Counted from the stretch's first letter, positions 1-8,672 are shown. The stretch: DNA of 64,000 bases from Pseudomonas sp. ACN8 (GCF_002303925.1 NZ_MRCS01000011.1:82248-146247), one strand, 5' to 3'. Notes: generated by a model not told the origin, from the sequence alone. Numbers and translations are program-made.

Positions 1-165
1 GTCGCTGACGACGATGCCGGCGAAGTTGTCGCCGACCCGCTCCAGGGCTTCTTCGGCGCTGCCCACGCCGATGCAGGGAATGTCTTCCAGGGTCAGCGCC
101 TGCTGGCAGCCGAGCAGCACATGGGGGTCGTCTTCGACGATCAATACACTAAGGTCGTTGTTCAT
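1..165 (-). CDS. aauR: Acidic amino acid uptake response regulator AauR (partial, C-terminus outside window)
   Basis: Only the first 55 residues are present. They form the start of a response-regulator receiver domain: an acidic pocket (VEDDP, residues 10-14) and, as the very last codon, the aspartate of IVVSD expected to accept the phosphoryl group. The start codon overlaps the stop of the upstream kinase gene by four bases (ATGA), so the two are translationally coupled. The neighbouring kinase, the aat transporter genes and the -24/-12 promoter at 5600-5616 point to AauR, the sigma-54-dependent activator of acidic amino acid uptake. The AAA+ and DNA-binding domains are off the window, so the sigma-54 class is inferred. 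Confidence 0.85.
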   Translation of the reverse strand, partial: MNNDLSVLIVEDDPHVLLGCQQALTLEDIPCIGVGSAEEALERVGDNFAGIVVSD

Positions 166-2057
166 ATTGGCTCGGCGGGAGTGAGGCTTACCAACGGTAA
201 ACTGAGGACGAATGCGGTACCACCGCTGGCCGGGTGCTCGACACCCAGGTGACCTCCGGTGGCGGCGGCAAGGCTGGCGGAAAGGGTCAGGCCCAGGCCC
301 AGGCCCTGTTCGCCGGGTTTGGTGGTGAAGAACGGCTCGAACAGGTGCTTGCGCGCTTCGGCGTCGATGCCGTGGCCGTTGTCACGTACGCGCAGGCGGT
401 ATTTGCCATCGAACGCTTCGCCTTCGAGCCACAGTTCGGGTTGCGGTTGCGCTTGCATGGCGTCCAGGGCGTTACCGATCAGGTTGACCAGAATCTGCTC
501 CAGGCGGGTCTGGTCGATCTGCACCTGCACCTCTTCGAAATGGCGGTGCAGCTGCGTGTTTTTCATTCGTCCATCGAGCAACTGCAACGCCGCGTCCACA
601 CCTTTGCCGAGGCAGGCCTGGCCCTTGTCATCACCGCGCCGGGCGAACGAGCGCAGGCTGGCGGTGATTCGGCCCATGCGGTCGATCAGTTCGTTGATGG
701 TCTTGAGGTTGGTGCTGGCCACGTCGAGCTGGCCGCGTTCGAGGAAGCGCACGGTATTGCCGGACAAGGTACGCAGCGCCGCCAGCGGCTGGTTCAGTTC
801 GTGGGCGATGCTGGTGGACATCTGGCCGATGGCTGCGAGTTTTCCGGCCTGTACCAATTCATCCTGGGCGCGGCGCAAGGTCTCTTCGGCCTGCCGGCGT
901 TCGCGGATCTGGCCCTTGAGCCGTTCGTTGCTGGCGCGCAGGTCGGTGGTGCGTTCGGTAATCCGACGCTCCAGCTGATTGTTGGCTTCCTGCAAGGCTT
1001 CCCGGGCCGCCAGGCGGGTGGCGATCACCTTGCGCCGCTCGTTCCAGGCGATCAAAAGGAACGCCAGGAGGGCAAACGCCACGGCCACCAGGATCCCCCG
1101 GTTGATCGCTTCGCTGCGCAGATCCTGGAGCGGCGTGAGCAGGGTGAAATTCCACGGCGTATCGCCGAGCGGCCGGGTTTGCGCCAGGTAGCTGATGTTT
1201 TCGTCGTCGGACACCAGCTCACTGTTGGCCGGGAACGTGAGTTTTTCCACACCTTCGGACAGGGTTTCCCGAGCCAGCGGCTGCAATTCGTTGAGCGGGA
1301 ACCAGTAGTACTGCAGGCTGCGGGCGAGCTTTTCCTTGGTTTCTTCGCTCAGCGGCACCACCGACTTCAAACGCCGCGCCGGATCGCTGGACAGAATGAT
1401 GATGCCGTTTTCGTCGCTGACGAAGGCCTCCAGGCGTGCCCGTTGCCAGCGTTCTTCCATGGCTTCCAGGCGGACCTTGACCACCGCGACGCCGATGATC
1501 TTGCCGTGTTCTTCCAGGCCATGGGCCAGGTAGTAACCGGGTTCGCCGTTGGTGCTGCCGATGCCGTAGAAGCGCCCCGGCTGACCGCGCACGGCGTTCT
1601 GGAAATAGGCGCGGAAGGACAGGTCTTCACCCAGGTAACTGTCGACATCGCGCCAGTTGCTGGTGGCCATGACGCGGCCGGTGGTGTCCATCACGTAGAT
1701 GGCCCGACTGCGGCTGCGCCGGTTCAGGCCTTCGAGGTAATCGTTGACCGTTTGCCGGTGTTCCGGGGTCGGGTCGGCCAGCAACTGCGAAACACTGGTT
1801 TCGAGCTCCAGCAGGCTGGGCAGGTAGGTGTATTTGCTGATTTCGCTTTCGACGGCGCGGGCGTGCAGTTCCAGCTGGCGCTGGCCGTTTTCGCTGAGGC
1901 TGCGGATGCCGTAGTGCTCACTGATCCAGAAGCCGATATAGCCCAGGCCGACCATCATGGCGATGATCAGCGGCGGCAGGAACAAATGACGAACCAGACG
2001 GGGTTTCACGGCAAGTGATGGCATTGCTGCGCGATAAAGGGTGGGGTCGCATTTCAT
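162..2057 (-). CDS. aauS: Sensor histidine kinase AauS
   Basis: Membrane sensor kinase of about 631 residues, predicted partner of AauR in sensing glutamate and aspartate. A first membrane helix lies near residues 24-46, a periplasmic dCache-like sensor at about 50-320, and a second helix at about 322-340. A coiled-coil linker follows to about 405. The dimerisation region carries the phospho-accepting histidine in IAHELNQP (near 420). The ATPase domain has the N box (NLIGNALDAM), DNGHGID and GLGLGL. The ATG at 2057 was chosen because AAGG lies about eight bases upstream; a GTG three bases earlier is equally possible. It sits downstream of the aat genes on the same strand, separated from aatP by a REP doublet. 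Confidence 0.88.
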   Translation of the reverse strand: MKCDPTLYRAAMPSLAVKPRLVRHLFLPPLIIAMMVGLGYIGFWISEHYGIRSLSENGQRQLELHARAVESEISKYTYLPSLLELETSVSQLLADPTPEHRQTVNDYLEGLNRRSRSRAIYVMDTTGRVMATSNWRDVDSYLGEDLSFRAYFQNAVRGQPGRFYGIGSTNGEPGYYLAHGLEEHGKIIGVAVVKVRLEAMEERWQRARLEAFVSDENGIIILSSDPARRLKSVVPLSEETKEKLARSLQYYWFPLNELQPLARETLSEGVEKLTFPANSELVSDDENISYLAQTRPLGDTPWNFTLLTPLQDLRSEAINRGILVAVAFALLAFLLIAWNERRKVIATRLAAREALQEANNQLERRITERTTDLRASNERLKGQIRERRQAEETLRRAQDELVQAGKLAAIGQMSTSIAHELNQPLAALRTLSGNTVRFLERGQLDVASTNLKTINELIDRMGRITASLRSFARRGDDKGQACLGKGVDAALQLLDGRMKNTQLHRHFEEVQVQIDQTRLEQILVNLIGNALDAMQAQPQPELWLEGEAFDGKYRLRVRDNGHGIDAEARKHLFEPFFTTKPGEQGLGLGLTLSASLAAATGGHLGVEHPASGGTAFVLSLPLVSLTPAEPI

Positions 2058-2100
2058 CACAGATGCCTTGGGTCAACCAGCGATTGCCTGCCTACTCCGA

Positions 2101-2203
2101 CTGTAGGAGCGAGCTTGCTCGCGAAGAACTCAAGGACAACGCGTGCATTCAGGATGAACGCGTCATCGTTAACGACCATCGCGAGCAAGCTCGCTCCTAC
2201 AGG
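2101..2203. repeat. REP doublet (REPIN), GAGCGAGC type
   Basis: Two inverted REP palindromes, each with arms TAGGAGCGAGC / GCTCGCTCCTA, separated by about 50 bases. It lies between aauS and aatP. The interior resembles the doublet at 57333-57434. Confidence 0.9.
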
Positions 2204-2225
2204 GTAGGGGCGAGCTACGTTGGTA

Positions 2226-2960
2226 TTAGTGCTGCAGAATCTTGTTGAGGAAGTGCTGTGTACGCTCGGCGCGGGCGTTGATGTCACCGAAGAACTCTTC
2301 TTTCTTGCAGTCTTCGATGATTTTGCCGGCGTCCATGAAGATGACGCGGTCGGCCACTTTACGGGCGAAGCCCATTTCGTGGGTCACGCACATCATGGTC
2401 ATGCCTTCGTGGGCCAGTTGCACCATCACGTCGAGCACTTCGTTGACCATTTCCGGGTCCAGCGCCGAGGTCGGTTCGTCGAACAGCATGACGATCGGGT
2501 CCATCGCCAGCGCACGGGCAATCGCCACACGCTGCTGCTGACCACCGGACAGTTGGCCCGGATGCTTGTGGGCGTGAGCCGAGAGGCCGACGCGCTCAAG
2601 CAGTTGCAGGCCTTTCTTGGTGGCTTCTTCCTTGCTGCGGCCCAACACCTTGATCTGCGCGATGGTCAGGTTTTCGGTGATGGTCAGGTGCGGGAACAGC
2701 TCGAAGTGCTGGAACACCATGCCCACGCGCGAACGCAGTTTCGGCAGGTTGGTCTTTGGGTCGGCGATGGAGGTGCCGTCGACCACGATGTCGCCTTTCT
2801 GGAACGGTTCCAGGGCGTTGACGCACTTGATCAGGGTCGACTTGCCGGAACCGGACGGCCCGCACACCACGATCACTTCGCCTTTTTTGACCTCGGTGCT
2901 GCAATCAGTCAGTACCTGGAAGTCCCCATACCACTTGTTGATGCTTTTGATAGAGATCAT
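2226..2960 (-). CDS. aatP: Acidic amino acid ABC transporter, ATP-binding subunit
   Basis: Cytoplasmic ATPase of 244 residues (family-typical size) that powers glutamate/aspartate import. Walker A is GPSGSGKST (34-42), the Q loop is FQHF (83-86), the signature is LSGGQQQR (137-144), and Walker B with the catalytic glutamate is IVMLFDE (156-162). A histidine switch follows in VTHEMGF. It overlaps the permease gene aatM by four bases (ATGA), so it is the distal gene of aatJ-aatQ-aatM-aatP. It could also be labelled gltL; the neighbouring AauRS pair favours the aat name. Confidence 0.92.
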   Translation of the reverse strand: MISIKSINKWYGDFQVLTDCSTEVKKGEVIVVCGPSGSGKSTLIKCVNALEPFQKGDIVVDGTSIADPKTNLPKLRSRVGMVFQHFELFPHLTITENLTIAQIKVLGRSKEEATKKGLQLLERVGLSAHAHKHPGQLSGGQQQRVAIARALAMDPIVMLFDEPTSALDPEMVNEVLDVMVQLAHEGMTMMCVTHEMGFARKVADRVIFMDAGKIIEDCKKEEFFGDINARAERTQHFLNKILQH

Positions 2961-3631
2961 ACGGCGAACCTTTTTTGCAGACGCTTGACCAGCTGCGAGG
3001 CGGCAAAGCTGATGATGAAGTACACGAGACCGGCGAAAACCAGGAACTCATTGGAGCGGCCAATGATGTCGCCACTGGCGCGCGAAGCATTGAGGAAGTC
3101 CACCAGGCCGACGGCGTAGACCAGCGAGGTGTCCTGAAACAGGATGATGCTCTGTTGCAGCAACAGTGGTGTCATCTTGCGGAACGCTTGCGGCAGGATG
3201 ATCAGGCGCATCATCTGCCCGTACGTCATGCCCAGTGCCTGGGCAGCGCCCATCTGGCCCTTGGGAATCGACTGCACACCGGCGCGGACGATTTCGCAGA
3301 AGTACGCCGCTTCGAACATCATGAAGGCCACGATGCAGGATGCGAACGCACCGATCGGCGTGTCTTCGCCAGTGATCCAGCGCAGCACGAACGGTACCGC
3401 CAGGTAGAACCAGGTGATCACCAGCAGCAAGGGGATCGAGCGGAAATAGTTGACGTACGCGCCGGCGATGTTCGACAGCACTTTGTTGTGGGACAGGCGC
3501 ATCAGGGCAAGGATGGTGCCGAGAATGATGCCGCCGATCACGCCCATGGCCATCAGCTTGAGGGTCATGATCATGCCGTTCCACAGGCCCGGCAGGGACG
3601 GGATGATGCCCGAGAAGTCGAATTCCATCAT
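2957..3631 (-). CDS. aatM: Acidic amino acid ABC transporter, permease AatM
   Basis: Inner-membrane permease of 224 residues of the HisMQ family, predicted to pair with AatQ to form the channel for glutamate/aspartate. It is hydrophobic throughout, with several predicted helices. The cytoplasmic coupling loop is recognisable at [22 protein letters not shown], where the ATPase docks. It overlaps aatP and aatQ by four bases each (ATGA), so the three distal genes are tightly coupled. Specificity is inferred from the operon context. Confidence 0.92.
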   Translation of the reverse strand: MMEFDFSGIIPSLPGLWNGMIMTLKLMAMGVIGGIILGTILALMRLSHNKVLSNIAGAYVNYFRSIPLLLVITWFYLAVPFVLRWITGEDTPIGAFASCIVAFMMFEAAYFCEIVRAGVQSIPKGQMGAAQALGMTYGQMMRLIILPQAFRKMTPLLLQQSIILFQDTSLVYAVGLVDFLNASRASGDIIGRSNEFLVFAGLVYFIISFAASQLVKRLQKRFAV

Positions 3632-4374
3632 TTACCCCCTACGGAAATCAGGCCCGGTACGGCGACTTTCTTCTCGACCATACGCATCAGCAACATCAGG
3701 CTCATGTTCAGGGTGAAGTAGATCAGCGTTGCCAGGGTAAAGGCTTCGAACAGGTTGGCGGAGAACTCGGCGGTCTGCTTGGTCTGCGCGAGCAGCTCCA
3801 TCAAACCGATCAGCGAGGCCACGGAGGTGTTCTTGAAGACGTTCAGGAACTCCGAGGTAAGCGGCGGAATGATGATCCGGTAGGCTTGGGGCAGCAGCAC
3901 GTTCCAGTAGATTTGTGGCAGCTTGAAACCCATGGCGCGGGCCGCGGACTCCTGGCCTTTTGGCAGGGCCTGGATACCGGTGCGCACCTGTTCGCAAACC
4001 CGGGCGGTGGTGAACAGGCCCAGGCATACGACGACGCTGAGGAAGGCCGAGGTGGTCGGGTTCAGGTCCTGCTTGTACCACTCTTGCAGGTCCGCCGGCA
4101 GCAGGTCGGGTACCAGGAAGTACCAGATGAACAGCTGAACCAGCAGCGGCACGTTACGGAAGAGTTCGACGTAGCAGGTGGCGATACCCGATACGATGCG
4201 GTTCGGCACGGTACGCATGACGCCCAGGATCGAGCCCAGTGTCAGGGCAATGATCCAGGCCGCGATGGCGATGCCGATGGTCCAGGCCAAGCCGGTCACG
4301 TACCAGTCGAAATAGGTCTCGCTGCCCACGCCGGTGGACTTGAAGAACACGCCCCAGTCCCAGTTGTAATTCAT
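3628..4374 (-). CDS. aatQ: Acidic amino acid ABC transporter, permease AatQ
   Basis: Second HisMQ-type permease, 248 residues, predicted to form the heterodimeric membrane channel with AatM. The coupling loop is visible around ARAMGFKLPQIYWNVLLPQA. The N-terminus (MNYNWDWGVFF) precedes a periplasmic segment typical of GltJ/AatQ. It lies 194 bases downstream of the binding-protein gene; that gap contains a strong stem-loop (4522-4551), which suggests lower expression of the membrane components than of the binding protein. Confidence 0.92.
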   Translation of the reverse strand: MNYNWDWGVFFKSTGVGSETYFDWYVTGLAWTIGIAIAAWIIALTLGSILGVMRTVPNRIVSGIATCYVELFRNVPLLVQLFIWYFLVPDLLPADLQEWYKQDLNPTTSAFLSVVVCLGLFTTARVCEQVRTGIQALPKGQESAARAMGFKLPQIYWNVLLPQAYRIIIPPLTSEFLNVFKNTSVASLIGLMELLAQTKQTAEFSANLFEAFTLATLIYFTLNMSLMLLMRMVEKKVAVPGLISVGGK

Positions 4375-4521
4375 TAGGGTCTCCCCTCAGTTCAATCGAT
4401 GTACAAGTGCCCGCTTGGGGGAAGCTCCGTTCCCGCCCGACCTTTACGATCAGGCACACGCTCCCGGCTCGACAGCCACCGGTTCGAGTGTTTCCAAAAA
4501 ATGCCAGCAGGAAGTGACCAC

Positions 4522-4551
4522 CTCCTGAAAGGGCCAGGGCCCTCTCAGGAG
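4522..4551 (-). promoter_or_regulatory. Intercistronic stem-loop between aatJ and aatQ
   Basis: Arms CTCCTGA (4522-4528) and TCAGGAG (4545-4551) are perfectly complementary, with further GC pairing inside. There is no T-tract, so it looks like an mRNA-stabilising or partial-termination hairpin rather than a full terminator. Such hairpins often follow binding-protein genes. Confidence 0.55.
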
Positions 4552-4568
4552 ATAAGGTTAGTCAGAAA

Positions 4569-5483
4569 TCAGGACTTCTTGTCGTCAGCCGCTTTATCAG
4601 TCGGTTTGGCGATCAGGGCCTTGAGTTCTTCGCTCATCGGGAAGTTCAGGTTCAGGCCTTTTGGCGGGATCGGTTGCATGAACCATTTTTCGTAGATCTT
4701 GTTGATCTCGCCCGATGCGTAGGTGGCCTTGATGGCGTCATCCACAGCCTTTTTGAACGGCTCGTCGCCTTTACGCACCATGCAGCCGTAGATTTCGTAC
4801 GACTGTGGCGTGCCGGTCACGGCCCAGTCATCGGCCTTCTTGGCCTTGGCTGCTTCACCGGCCAGCAGGGCGTCGTCCATCATGAAAGCCACGGCACGGC
4901 CGGTTTCCAGCATCTGGAAGGATTCGCCGTGGTCTTTGGCGGAGATGACGTTCATGCCCATCTGCTTGTCGGCGTTCATCGCCTTGAGGATGCGCTCGGA
5001 CGTGGTGCCGGCGGTGGTCACGACGTTTTTGCCTGCCAGATCGGGGAAATCCTTGTACTTGGAGTCTTTCTTGGACAGCAGACGAGTACCGATTTCGAAG
5101 ATGCCAACGGAGAAGTCAACCTGCTGCTGACGCTCGACGTTGTTGGTGGTGGAACCGCACTCCAGGTCCACGGTGCCGTTCTGCACCAGCGGGATACGGG
5201 TTTGCGAAGTCACCAGGTTGTACTTGACCTGCAGGTTCGGCATGTCCAGGTCTTTTTTCAGCGCTTCGACGACTTTCAGCTGGATGTCGTGGGAGTAGCC
5301 GACCGGTTTGCCGGAAGCGTCTGCAATGTAGGAAAACGGGATGGAAGCGTCGCGATGGCCCAGGGTGATGGTGCCGGACTCTTTGATCTTCTTCAGGGTG
5401 CCGGTGAGTTCGGCGGCGAAAACTGGCGTGCTGATCAGAGCGGCAGCAATGGCTGCGCCCAGGATATGGGGAACGATGCGCAT
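4569..5483 (-). CDS. aatJ: Glutamate/aspartate periplasmic binding protein
   Basis: Substrate-binding protein of 304 residues, the periplasmic receptor of the AatJQMP importer. The N-terminus MRIVPHILGAAIAAALIS is a signal peptide with a likely cleavage after VFA-A (near residues 22-23). The mature part begins with TLKKIKESGTITLGHRDASIPFSY, typical of the GltI/AatJ family (SBP_bac_3). The ATG at 5483 is chosen because the signal peptide starts there and AGGAAA lies just upstream; an in-frame extension to 5627 would run through the promoter. It is the first gene of the operon and follows the -24/-12 promoter by about 115 bases. Confidence 0.92.
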   Translation of the reverse strand: MRIVPHILGAAIAAALISTPVFAAELTGTLKKIKESGTITLGHRDASIPFSYIADASGKPVGYSHDIQLKVVEALKKDLDMPNLQVKYNLVTSQTRIPLVQNGTVDLECGSTTNNVERQQQVDFSVGIFEIGTRLLSKKDSKYKDFPDLAGKNVVTTAGTTSERILKAMNADKQMGMNVISAKDHGESFQMLETGRAVAFMMDDALLAGEAAKAKKADDWAVTGTPQSYEIYGCMVRKGDEPFKKAVDDAIKATYASGEINKIYEKWFMQPIPPKGLNLNFPMSEELKALIAKPTDKAADDKKS

Positions 5484-5599
5484 CAAATTTTCCTCGACAT
5501 TGTTTTTTTTATGGAGCCAGTTCATCGGCCCTTTTGTGCTGCAAAACACCTGAGCGCTATTGAGAGTCGGCGCAAAGGACATTCGTCGAAGAAGTGTAG

Positions 5600-5616
5600 A
5601 GCATGACTCGTGCCAG
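5600..5616 (-). promoter_or_regulatory. Sigma-54 (-24/-12) promoter of aatJQMP
   Basis: On the minus strand the sequence reads CTGGCACGAGTCATGCT. The GG of TGGCAC and the GC of ATGC are separated by exactly ten bases, the spacing required by RpoN. The only deviation in the -12 element is A for T. Transcription would start near 5588, giving a leader of about 105 bases before aatJ. Confidence 0.8.
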
Positions 5617-5691
5617 ACCAGTCTCAATTGATCAACGTATTGATTTATAAGGGAATTAAATATTTTTTGCGTTGAAATTTCAGTGAGATGA

Positions 5692-5736
5692 TCCGGTTAA
5701 CCGAACCGACCCGCAGGTCGCGTTCGGAAAACCGAA
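5692..5736 (-). promoter_or_regulatory. Two AauR-type enhancer boxes upstream of aatJ
   Basis: A perfect TTCGGAAAACCGAA lies at 5723-5736 and a near match TCCGGTTAACCGAA at 5692-5705. Both fit the inverted repeat TTCGG-N4-CCGAA that I recall as the AauR site. They are 31 bases apart centre to centre (about three helical turns) and 80-130 bases upstream of the -24/-12 promoter, as expected for a sigma-54 enhancer. Confidence 0.75.
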
Positions 5737-5760
5737 TGGCGGCAGGGTGCTACCCGGTCA

Positions 5761-7389
5761 TCAGGTGTACTTGCGTTTGTCCGGCGCAGGCGGGAAGTAC
5801 TGGTACAACCAGGTTTCACTCAGGGTGCGGTCGTTGGTGCGGATGAACAGGCGCAGCTCGACTGGCTCCACGCTGTCATTGGTCGGGTACCAGTCAAACA
5901 GGATGCGGTAGCCCTTGATGTCGTCGAGCTTCAGGATGCTGAAATCCTTGACCTCGCCGTTCGAGCAGGTAACGACCGGCTCGATGCCCGTACCTTCGGG
6001 CAAGCGGTCCAGGCCGCCACCGGTGAAGTCCACGGCAAAGCGCCGCGCCCACACCGGCGGATAGTGTTCGCCCGGCGCCCAGCCTTCGGTGAAGCCGCCC
6101 ATGCCTGAACGAGTCGCGTTGACCCGTGCCAACGGCGTTCCGACTGGCGGCAATGCGCTCCAGTACAACTTGTAGCCGTAGTTCAGCGAATCCCCTGCAG
6201 CCACAGGTTTCTTCGGCGTCCAGAAGGCGACGATGTTGTCCATGGTCTCGCCGGTGGTCGGGATCTCCAGCAGATCGACCGAGCCTTCGCCCCATGCGGT
6301 GGTCGGTTCAACCCACAGGCTCGGGCGACGGCTGTACCAGTCGACGGTGTCCTGATAGCTGGCGAACTCGTGGTCGGTCTGCACCAGGCCGAAGCCCTTC
6401 GGGTCGGTATCGGCGAAGGCATTGAATTGCAGGGTCGCCGGGTTGTTCAGCGGGCGGCAGATCCACTCGCCGTTGCCGCGCCACATGGCCAGGCGGTCGG
6501 AGTCATGGATTTGCGGGTGAATGGTGTCGCACATGCGGCGCTCGTGGGTGCCGCAACTGAACATGCTGGTCATCGGCGCAATGCCCAACTGGTCGATGGC
6601 GGTGCGTGCATTGACGTGGGCGTCGATCTCCATCACCACGCGCTCGGCCTGGCAGTCGATATCGAAGCGGTAGGCACCGGTGGCGCTCGGCGAGTCGAGC
6701 AGGGCGTAGACCACGAAGCGGGTGCTGTCCTTGTCCGGGGTCTCGAACCAGAACTTGGTGAAATCGGGGAATTCTTCGCGCTTCTTGGCGTAGGTATCGA
6801 TGGCCAGCCCGCGGGCCGACAAGCCGTACTGGCCGGTGGCGTCCACCGCACGGAAGTAACTGGCGCCGAGGAACGACACGACATCGTGCTTGTCCAGTTC
6901 CGGGGCCTTGAACAGCTTGAAGCCGGAGAAACCCAGGTCGCCCTTGAGCTGCGCGGTGTCGACCGTGGTGTTTTCATAGTTGAACAGCGACGGGCGGAAA
7001 TGCACCTCGCGGGCCATCCGGGTTTTCGGATCGACGCTGTACATGCGCACCGGCTGCTTGAACCCCATGCCAACGTGGAAAAACTGCACGTCCAGCTGGC
7101 CCTTGAGCTCTTTCCACAAGGAATGATTGCCGTCGTAGCGGATCGCATTGAAGTTCTGCGGCGTCATGGTCGCCAGGGTCGGCGGCAACTGTTGCTTGGT
7201 GTCCTGATAGCGGTTGCTGGCGAGCTGTTTGGCCTGGAGTTTCAGCGCCTCGAAATCGAACGCGGTGGCCTCGCCATCAGCGGTGCCACCGGTGGCGGCC
7301 CAGGCCTTGGCGGCCAACAGGCCCGTAGCGGACAAACCGGTGTAGGCCGCGATGGCCATGGAGGCTTTGAGCAAGTTCCTGCGGTGCAT
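5761..7389 (-). CDS. opgD: Periplasmic glucan biosynthesis protein D
   Basis: Predicted periplasmic protein of 542 residues of the OpgD/MdoD family, involved in the backbone structure of osmoregulated periplasmic glucans. The start at 7389 gives [21 protein letters not shown], a twin-arginine (Tat) signal with cleavage near AKAWA. The body carries family features such as [14 protein letters not shown] at the mature N-terminus and [13 protein letters not shown]. In-frame extension to 7479 would add 30 residues ahead of the Tat motif and was rejected. It stands alone between the aat operon and an accessory patch. An ndvB-like glucan synthase gene is found far away at 60105-62696. Confidence 0.93.
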   Translation of the reverse strand: MHRRNLLKASMAIAAYTGLSATGLLAAKAWAATGGTADGEATAFDFEALKLQAKQLASNRYQDTKQQLPPTLATMTPQNFNAIRYDGNHSLWKELKGQLDVQFFHVGMGFKQPVRMYSVDPKTRMAREVHFRPSLFNYENTTVDTAQLKGDLGFSGFKLFKAPELDKHDVVSFLGASYFRAVDATGQYGLSARGLAIDTYAKKREEFPDFTKFWFETPDKDSTRFVVYALLDSPSATGAYRFDIDCQAERVVMEIDAHVNARTAIDQLGIAPMTSMFSCGTHERRMCDTIHPQIHDSDRLAMWRGNGEWICRPLNNPATLQFNAFADTDPKGFGLVQTDHEFASYQDTVDWYSRRPSLWVEPTTAWGEGSVDLLEIPTTGETMDNIVAFWTPKKPVAAGDSLNYGYKLYWSALPPVGTPLARVNATRSGMGGFTEGWAPGEHYPPVWARRFAVDFTGGGLDRLPEGTGIEPVVTCSNGEVKDFSILKLDDIKGYRILFDWYPTNDSVEPVELRLFIRTNDRTLSETWLYQYFPPAPDKRKYT

Positions 7390-7807
7390 AAATACAACCT
7401 GTCGTGAACAATCCCGTGCCGTTCCTGGCACGTGCTGGATCAGAAATATCGGTTCGGACATGCCTTCGGCCAAACACAACGGACTTTTACACAGATGCCC
7501 GACAGCTTAAACCGTTCGATTGAAGAGCAAAATTGATTGATGGCACTGCGCCGTCTCGGCAATGAAACAAGACATGTCGGGAAACAATTCCGACAGGGGT
7601 TTCTGATTTAGAGGGCATTTCTGCTTTTTTCGACTAATTACTCTAAAAACCGCTTTTCAGCGCCCGGAATATTTCTATTCTGTGCACATGACCGGTTTAT
7701 GCCCTTCGGACCGGTGCGGTTCAGCGGGCACCCAGCGGCTGCTGAAAAAGGGATAGGGCGATGCGGTTTTTTGCAGTTTCTTTGACGTCTAGAGAAGGAC
7801 ATCGTCC
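7390..7807. other. Gene-free stretch upstream of opgD and the 61-residue ORF
   Basis: About 418 bases without a convincing ORF and without REP elements. It must hold the divergent promoters for opgD (minus) and the small ORF (plus). Base composition drops around 7600-7680. I see no confident promoter, operator or known RNA. Confidence 0.5.
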
Positions 7808-7993
7808 ATGTCGAAAGTACAAGGCATCACCGAAATGTTGGGAATCTTTCCGTGTCTGGCACTGGTGCGACGAAGACGCCGGCTCAACAGCGAGGAAATG
7901 AAACTGGTGGAACGCTATCGGGAACTGTCGGAGAGCGACAGGATCGCGATGAGGTATCTGGTGGATGCGATGAGGAGTGTTTCGAGGTTTTAA
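7808..7993 (+). CDS. Small protein of unknown function (61 aa)
   Basis: Short ORF encoding MSKVQGITEMLGIFPCLALV followed by a run of basic residues (RRRRR, about 21-25) and an amphipathic, charged helix (SEEMKLVERYRELSESDRIAMRYLVDAM). A purine-rich ribosome site (AGAGAAGG) lies about nine bases upstream, and a clear terminator follows 12 bases after the stop, which support a real gene. The LSESDR-MRYLVDAM tail resembles the C-terminal helix seen after HTH domains of XRE-type regulators, but no HTH is present. I do not recognise a function. Confidence 0.6.
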   Translation: MSKVQGITEMLGIFPCLALVRRRRRLNSEEMKLVERYRELSESDRIAMRYLVDAMRSVSRF

Positions 7994-8004
7994 TAAGGCA
8001 AACC

Positions 8005-8038
8005 AAAGGGACGGACTGTGAAGTCTGTCCCTTTTTTA
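8005..8038 (+). terminator. Rho-independent terminator after the 61-aa ORF
   Basis: Stem AAAGGGACGGAC / GTCTGTCCCTTT with a short loop, followed by six Ts on the plus strand. The convergent BRO-N gene ends at 8057, so the hairpin may serve both directions. Confidence 0.85.
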
Positions 8039-8056
8039 TCAGCTCGATTTATCCCT

Positions 8057-8569
8057 TCAGCGGCAAGTGCCAGCGATTGGGAAGGGTCGCTGCACCTGCA
8101 TCAACTCAGGCATGTCTCGCCACTTGATCCAGGCGTGATGTTGGTAATGCAGCAAGGGCACTGAAACTCCGGCCCAATTCAAGGAACTCAGGCTTGGCAG
8201 GTTTTCCACAGGCGCTGATTTCGCATCACGCAACGAGGGTATGACTTCATTGCTCAACCACTGGCGCAGGTTGCGGTTTTCCGGGACGAAGTGGTGAACC
8301 AGCAAGGCGTACATGCCTGATTCGCTGACCATCAGGGTTTCGATTGTTTTGCCGTCCTTGCGCAGCCAGACGGTGCGACGTTGGTCGGGATCGAGTTTCA
8401 GGGTCAGGCGTTCATTGAGTGGTTTGCCCATCAAGCGACCCAGATCCTGGGCACAGAACCAGGCTTGGTTGTTTTGCATGAAGGCGTGGAGGAAACGGTT
8501 GTGGCGGGTGAAGACATTAGGAATGAAGCAGGAAGGAATTTCAGTCGGATGTGATGTGTGCTTGTGCAT
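8057..8569 (-). CDS. BRO-N domain protein, phage antirepressor-like
   Basis: Protein of 170 residues with a BRO-N domain at about 20-117: AWFCAQDLGRLMGKPLNERL, then VWLRKDGKTIETLMVSESGMYALLVHH and LRQWLSNEVIPSLR. These are the blocks that define the domain in antirepressors of the P1 Ant/KilA-N class. The C-terminal 50 residues lack a second recognised domain, so this is a short version. The ATG at 8569 was chosen because GGAG lies ten bases upstream; an in-frame extension to 8818 runs through the C4-RNA terminator. Upstream lie a leader ORF and a C4-like antisense RNA. No other phage structural or replication genes are nearby. Confidence 0.8.
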   Translation of the reverse strand: MHKHTSHPTEIPSCFIPNVFTRHNRFLHAFMQNNQAWFCAQDLGRLMGKPLNERLTLKLDPDQRRTVWLRKDGKTIETLMVSESGMYALLVHHFVPENRNLRQWLSNEVIPSLRDAKSAPVENLPSLSSLNWAGVSVPLLHYQHHAWIKWRDMPELMQVQRPFPIAGTCR

Positions 8570-8670
8570 TTTTCGACTCCATGTTGAAGAAAGGAGCCGC
8601 CAATAATCCTTCGACAGATTTGGGTGGCGGACCGTGGGGCGTTCGAAGTCGGAACGTTCTCGATCAACAT
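8431..8670 (-). CDS. Putative leader ORF overlapping the antirepressor-like gene
   Basis: Short ORF of 79 codons (MLIENVPTSNAPRSATQICR...) that starts 101 bases upstream of the BRO-N start and overlaps it by 139 bases in another frame. Its start codon lies inside the segment (8663-8672) complementary to the C4-like RNA. In phages P1 and P7 an equivalent upstream ORF is translated first and ant translation depends on it; this ORF occupies the same position. Its ribosome site is weak and I do not recognise the protein, so it may act only through its translation. Confidence 0.35.
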   Translation of the reverse strand: MLIENVPTSNAPRSATQICRRIIGGSFLQHGVEKCTSTHHIRLKFLPASFLMSSPATTVSSTPSCKTTKPGSVPRIWVA

Positions 8671-8672
8671 GG
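8579..8672 (-). promoter_or_regulatory. Inverted repeat able to mask the antirepressor ribosome site
   Basis: In the mRNA, CCATGTTGA (8672-8664, covering the leader ORF start) is perfectly complementary to TCAACATGG (8587-8579). The latter includes two bases of the GGAG Shine-Dalgarno sequence of the BRO-N gene (8580-8577). Pairing would hide that site unless the leader is translated. Confidence 0.55.

Noticed and set aside
234..2018. Long open frame on the plus strand opposite aauS
   Set aside because: It has no domain or ribosome site and is composition-biased. It is the usual antisense shadow of a high-GC gene; the kinase motifs on the minus strand are unambiguous.
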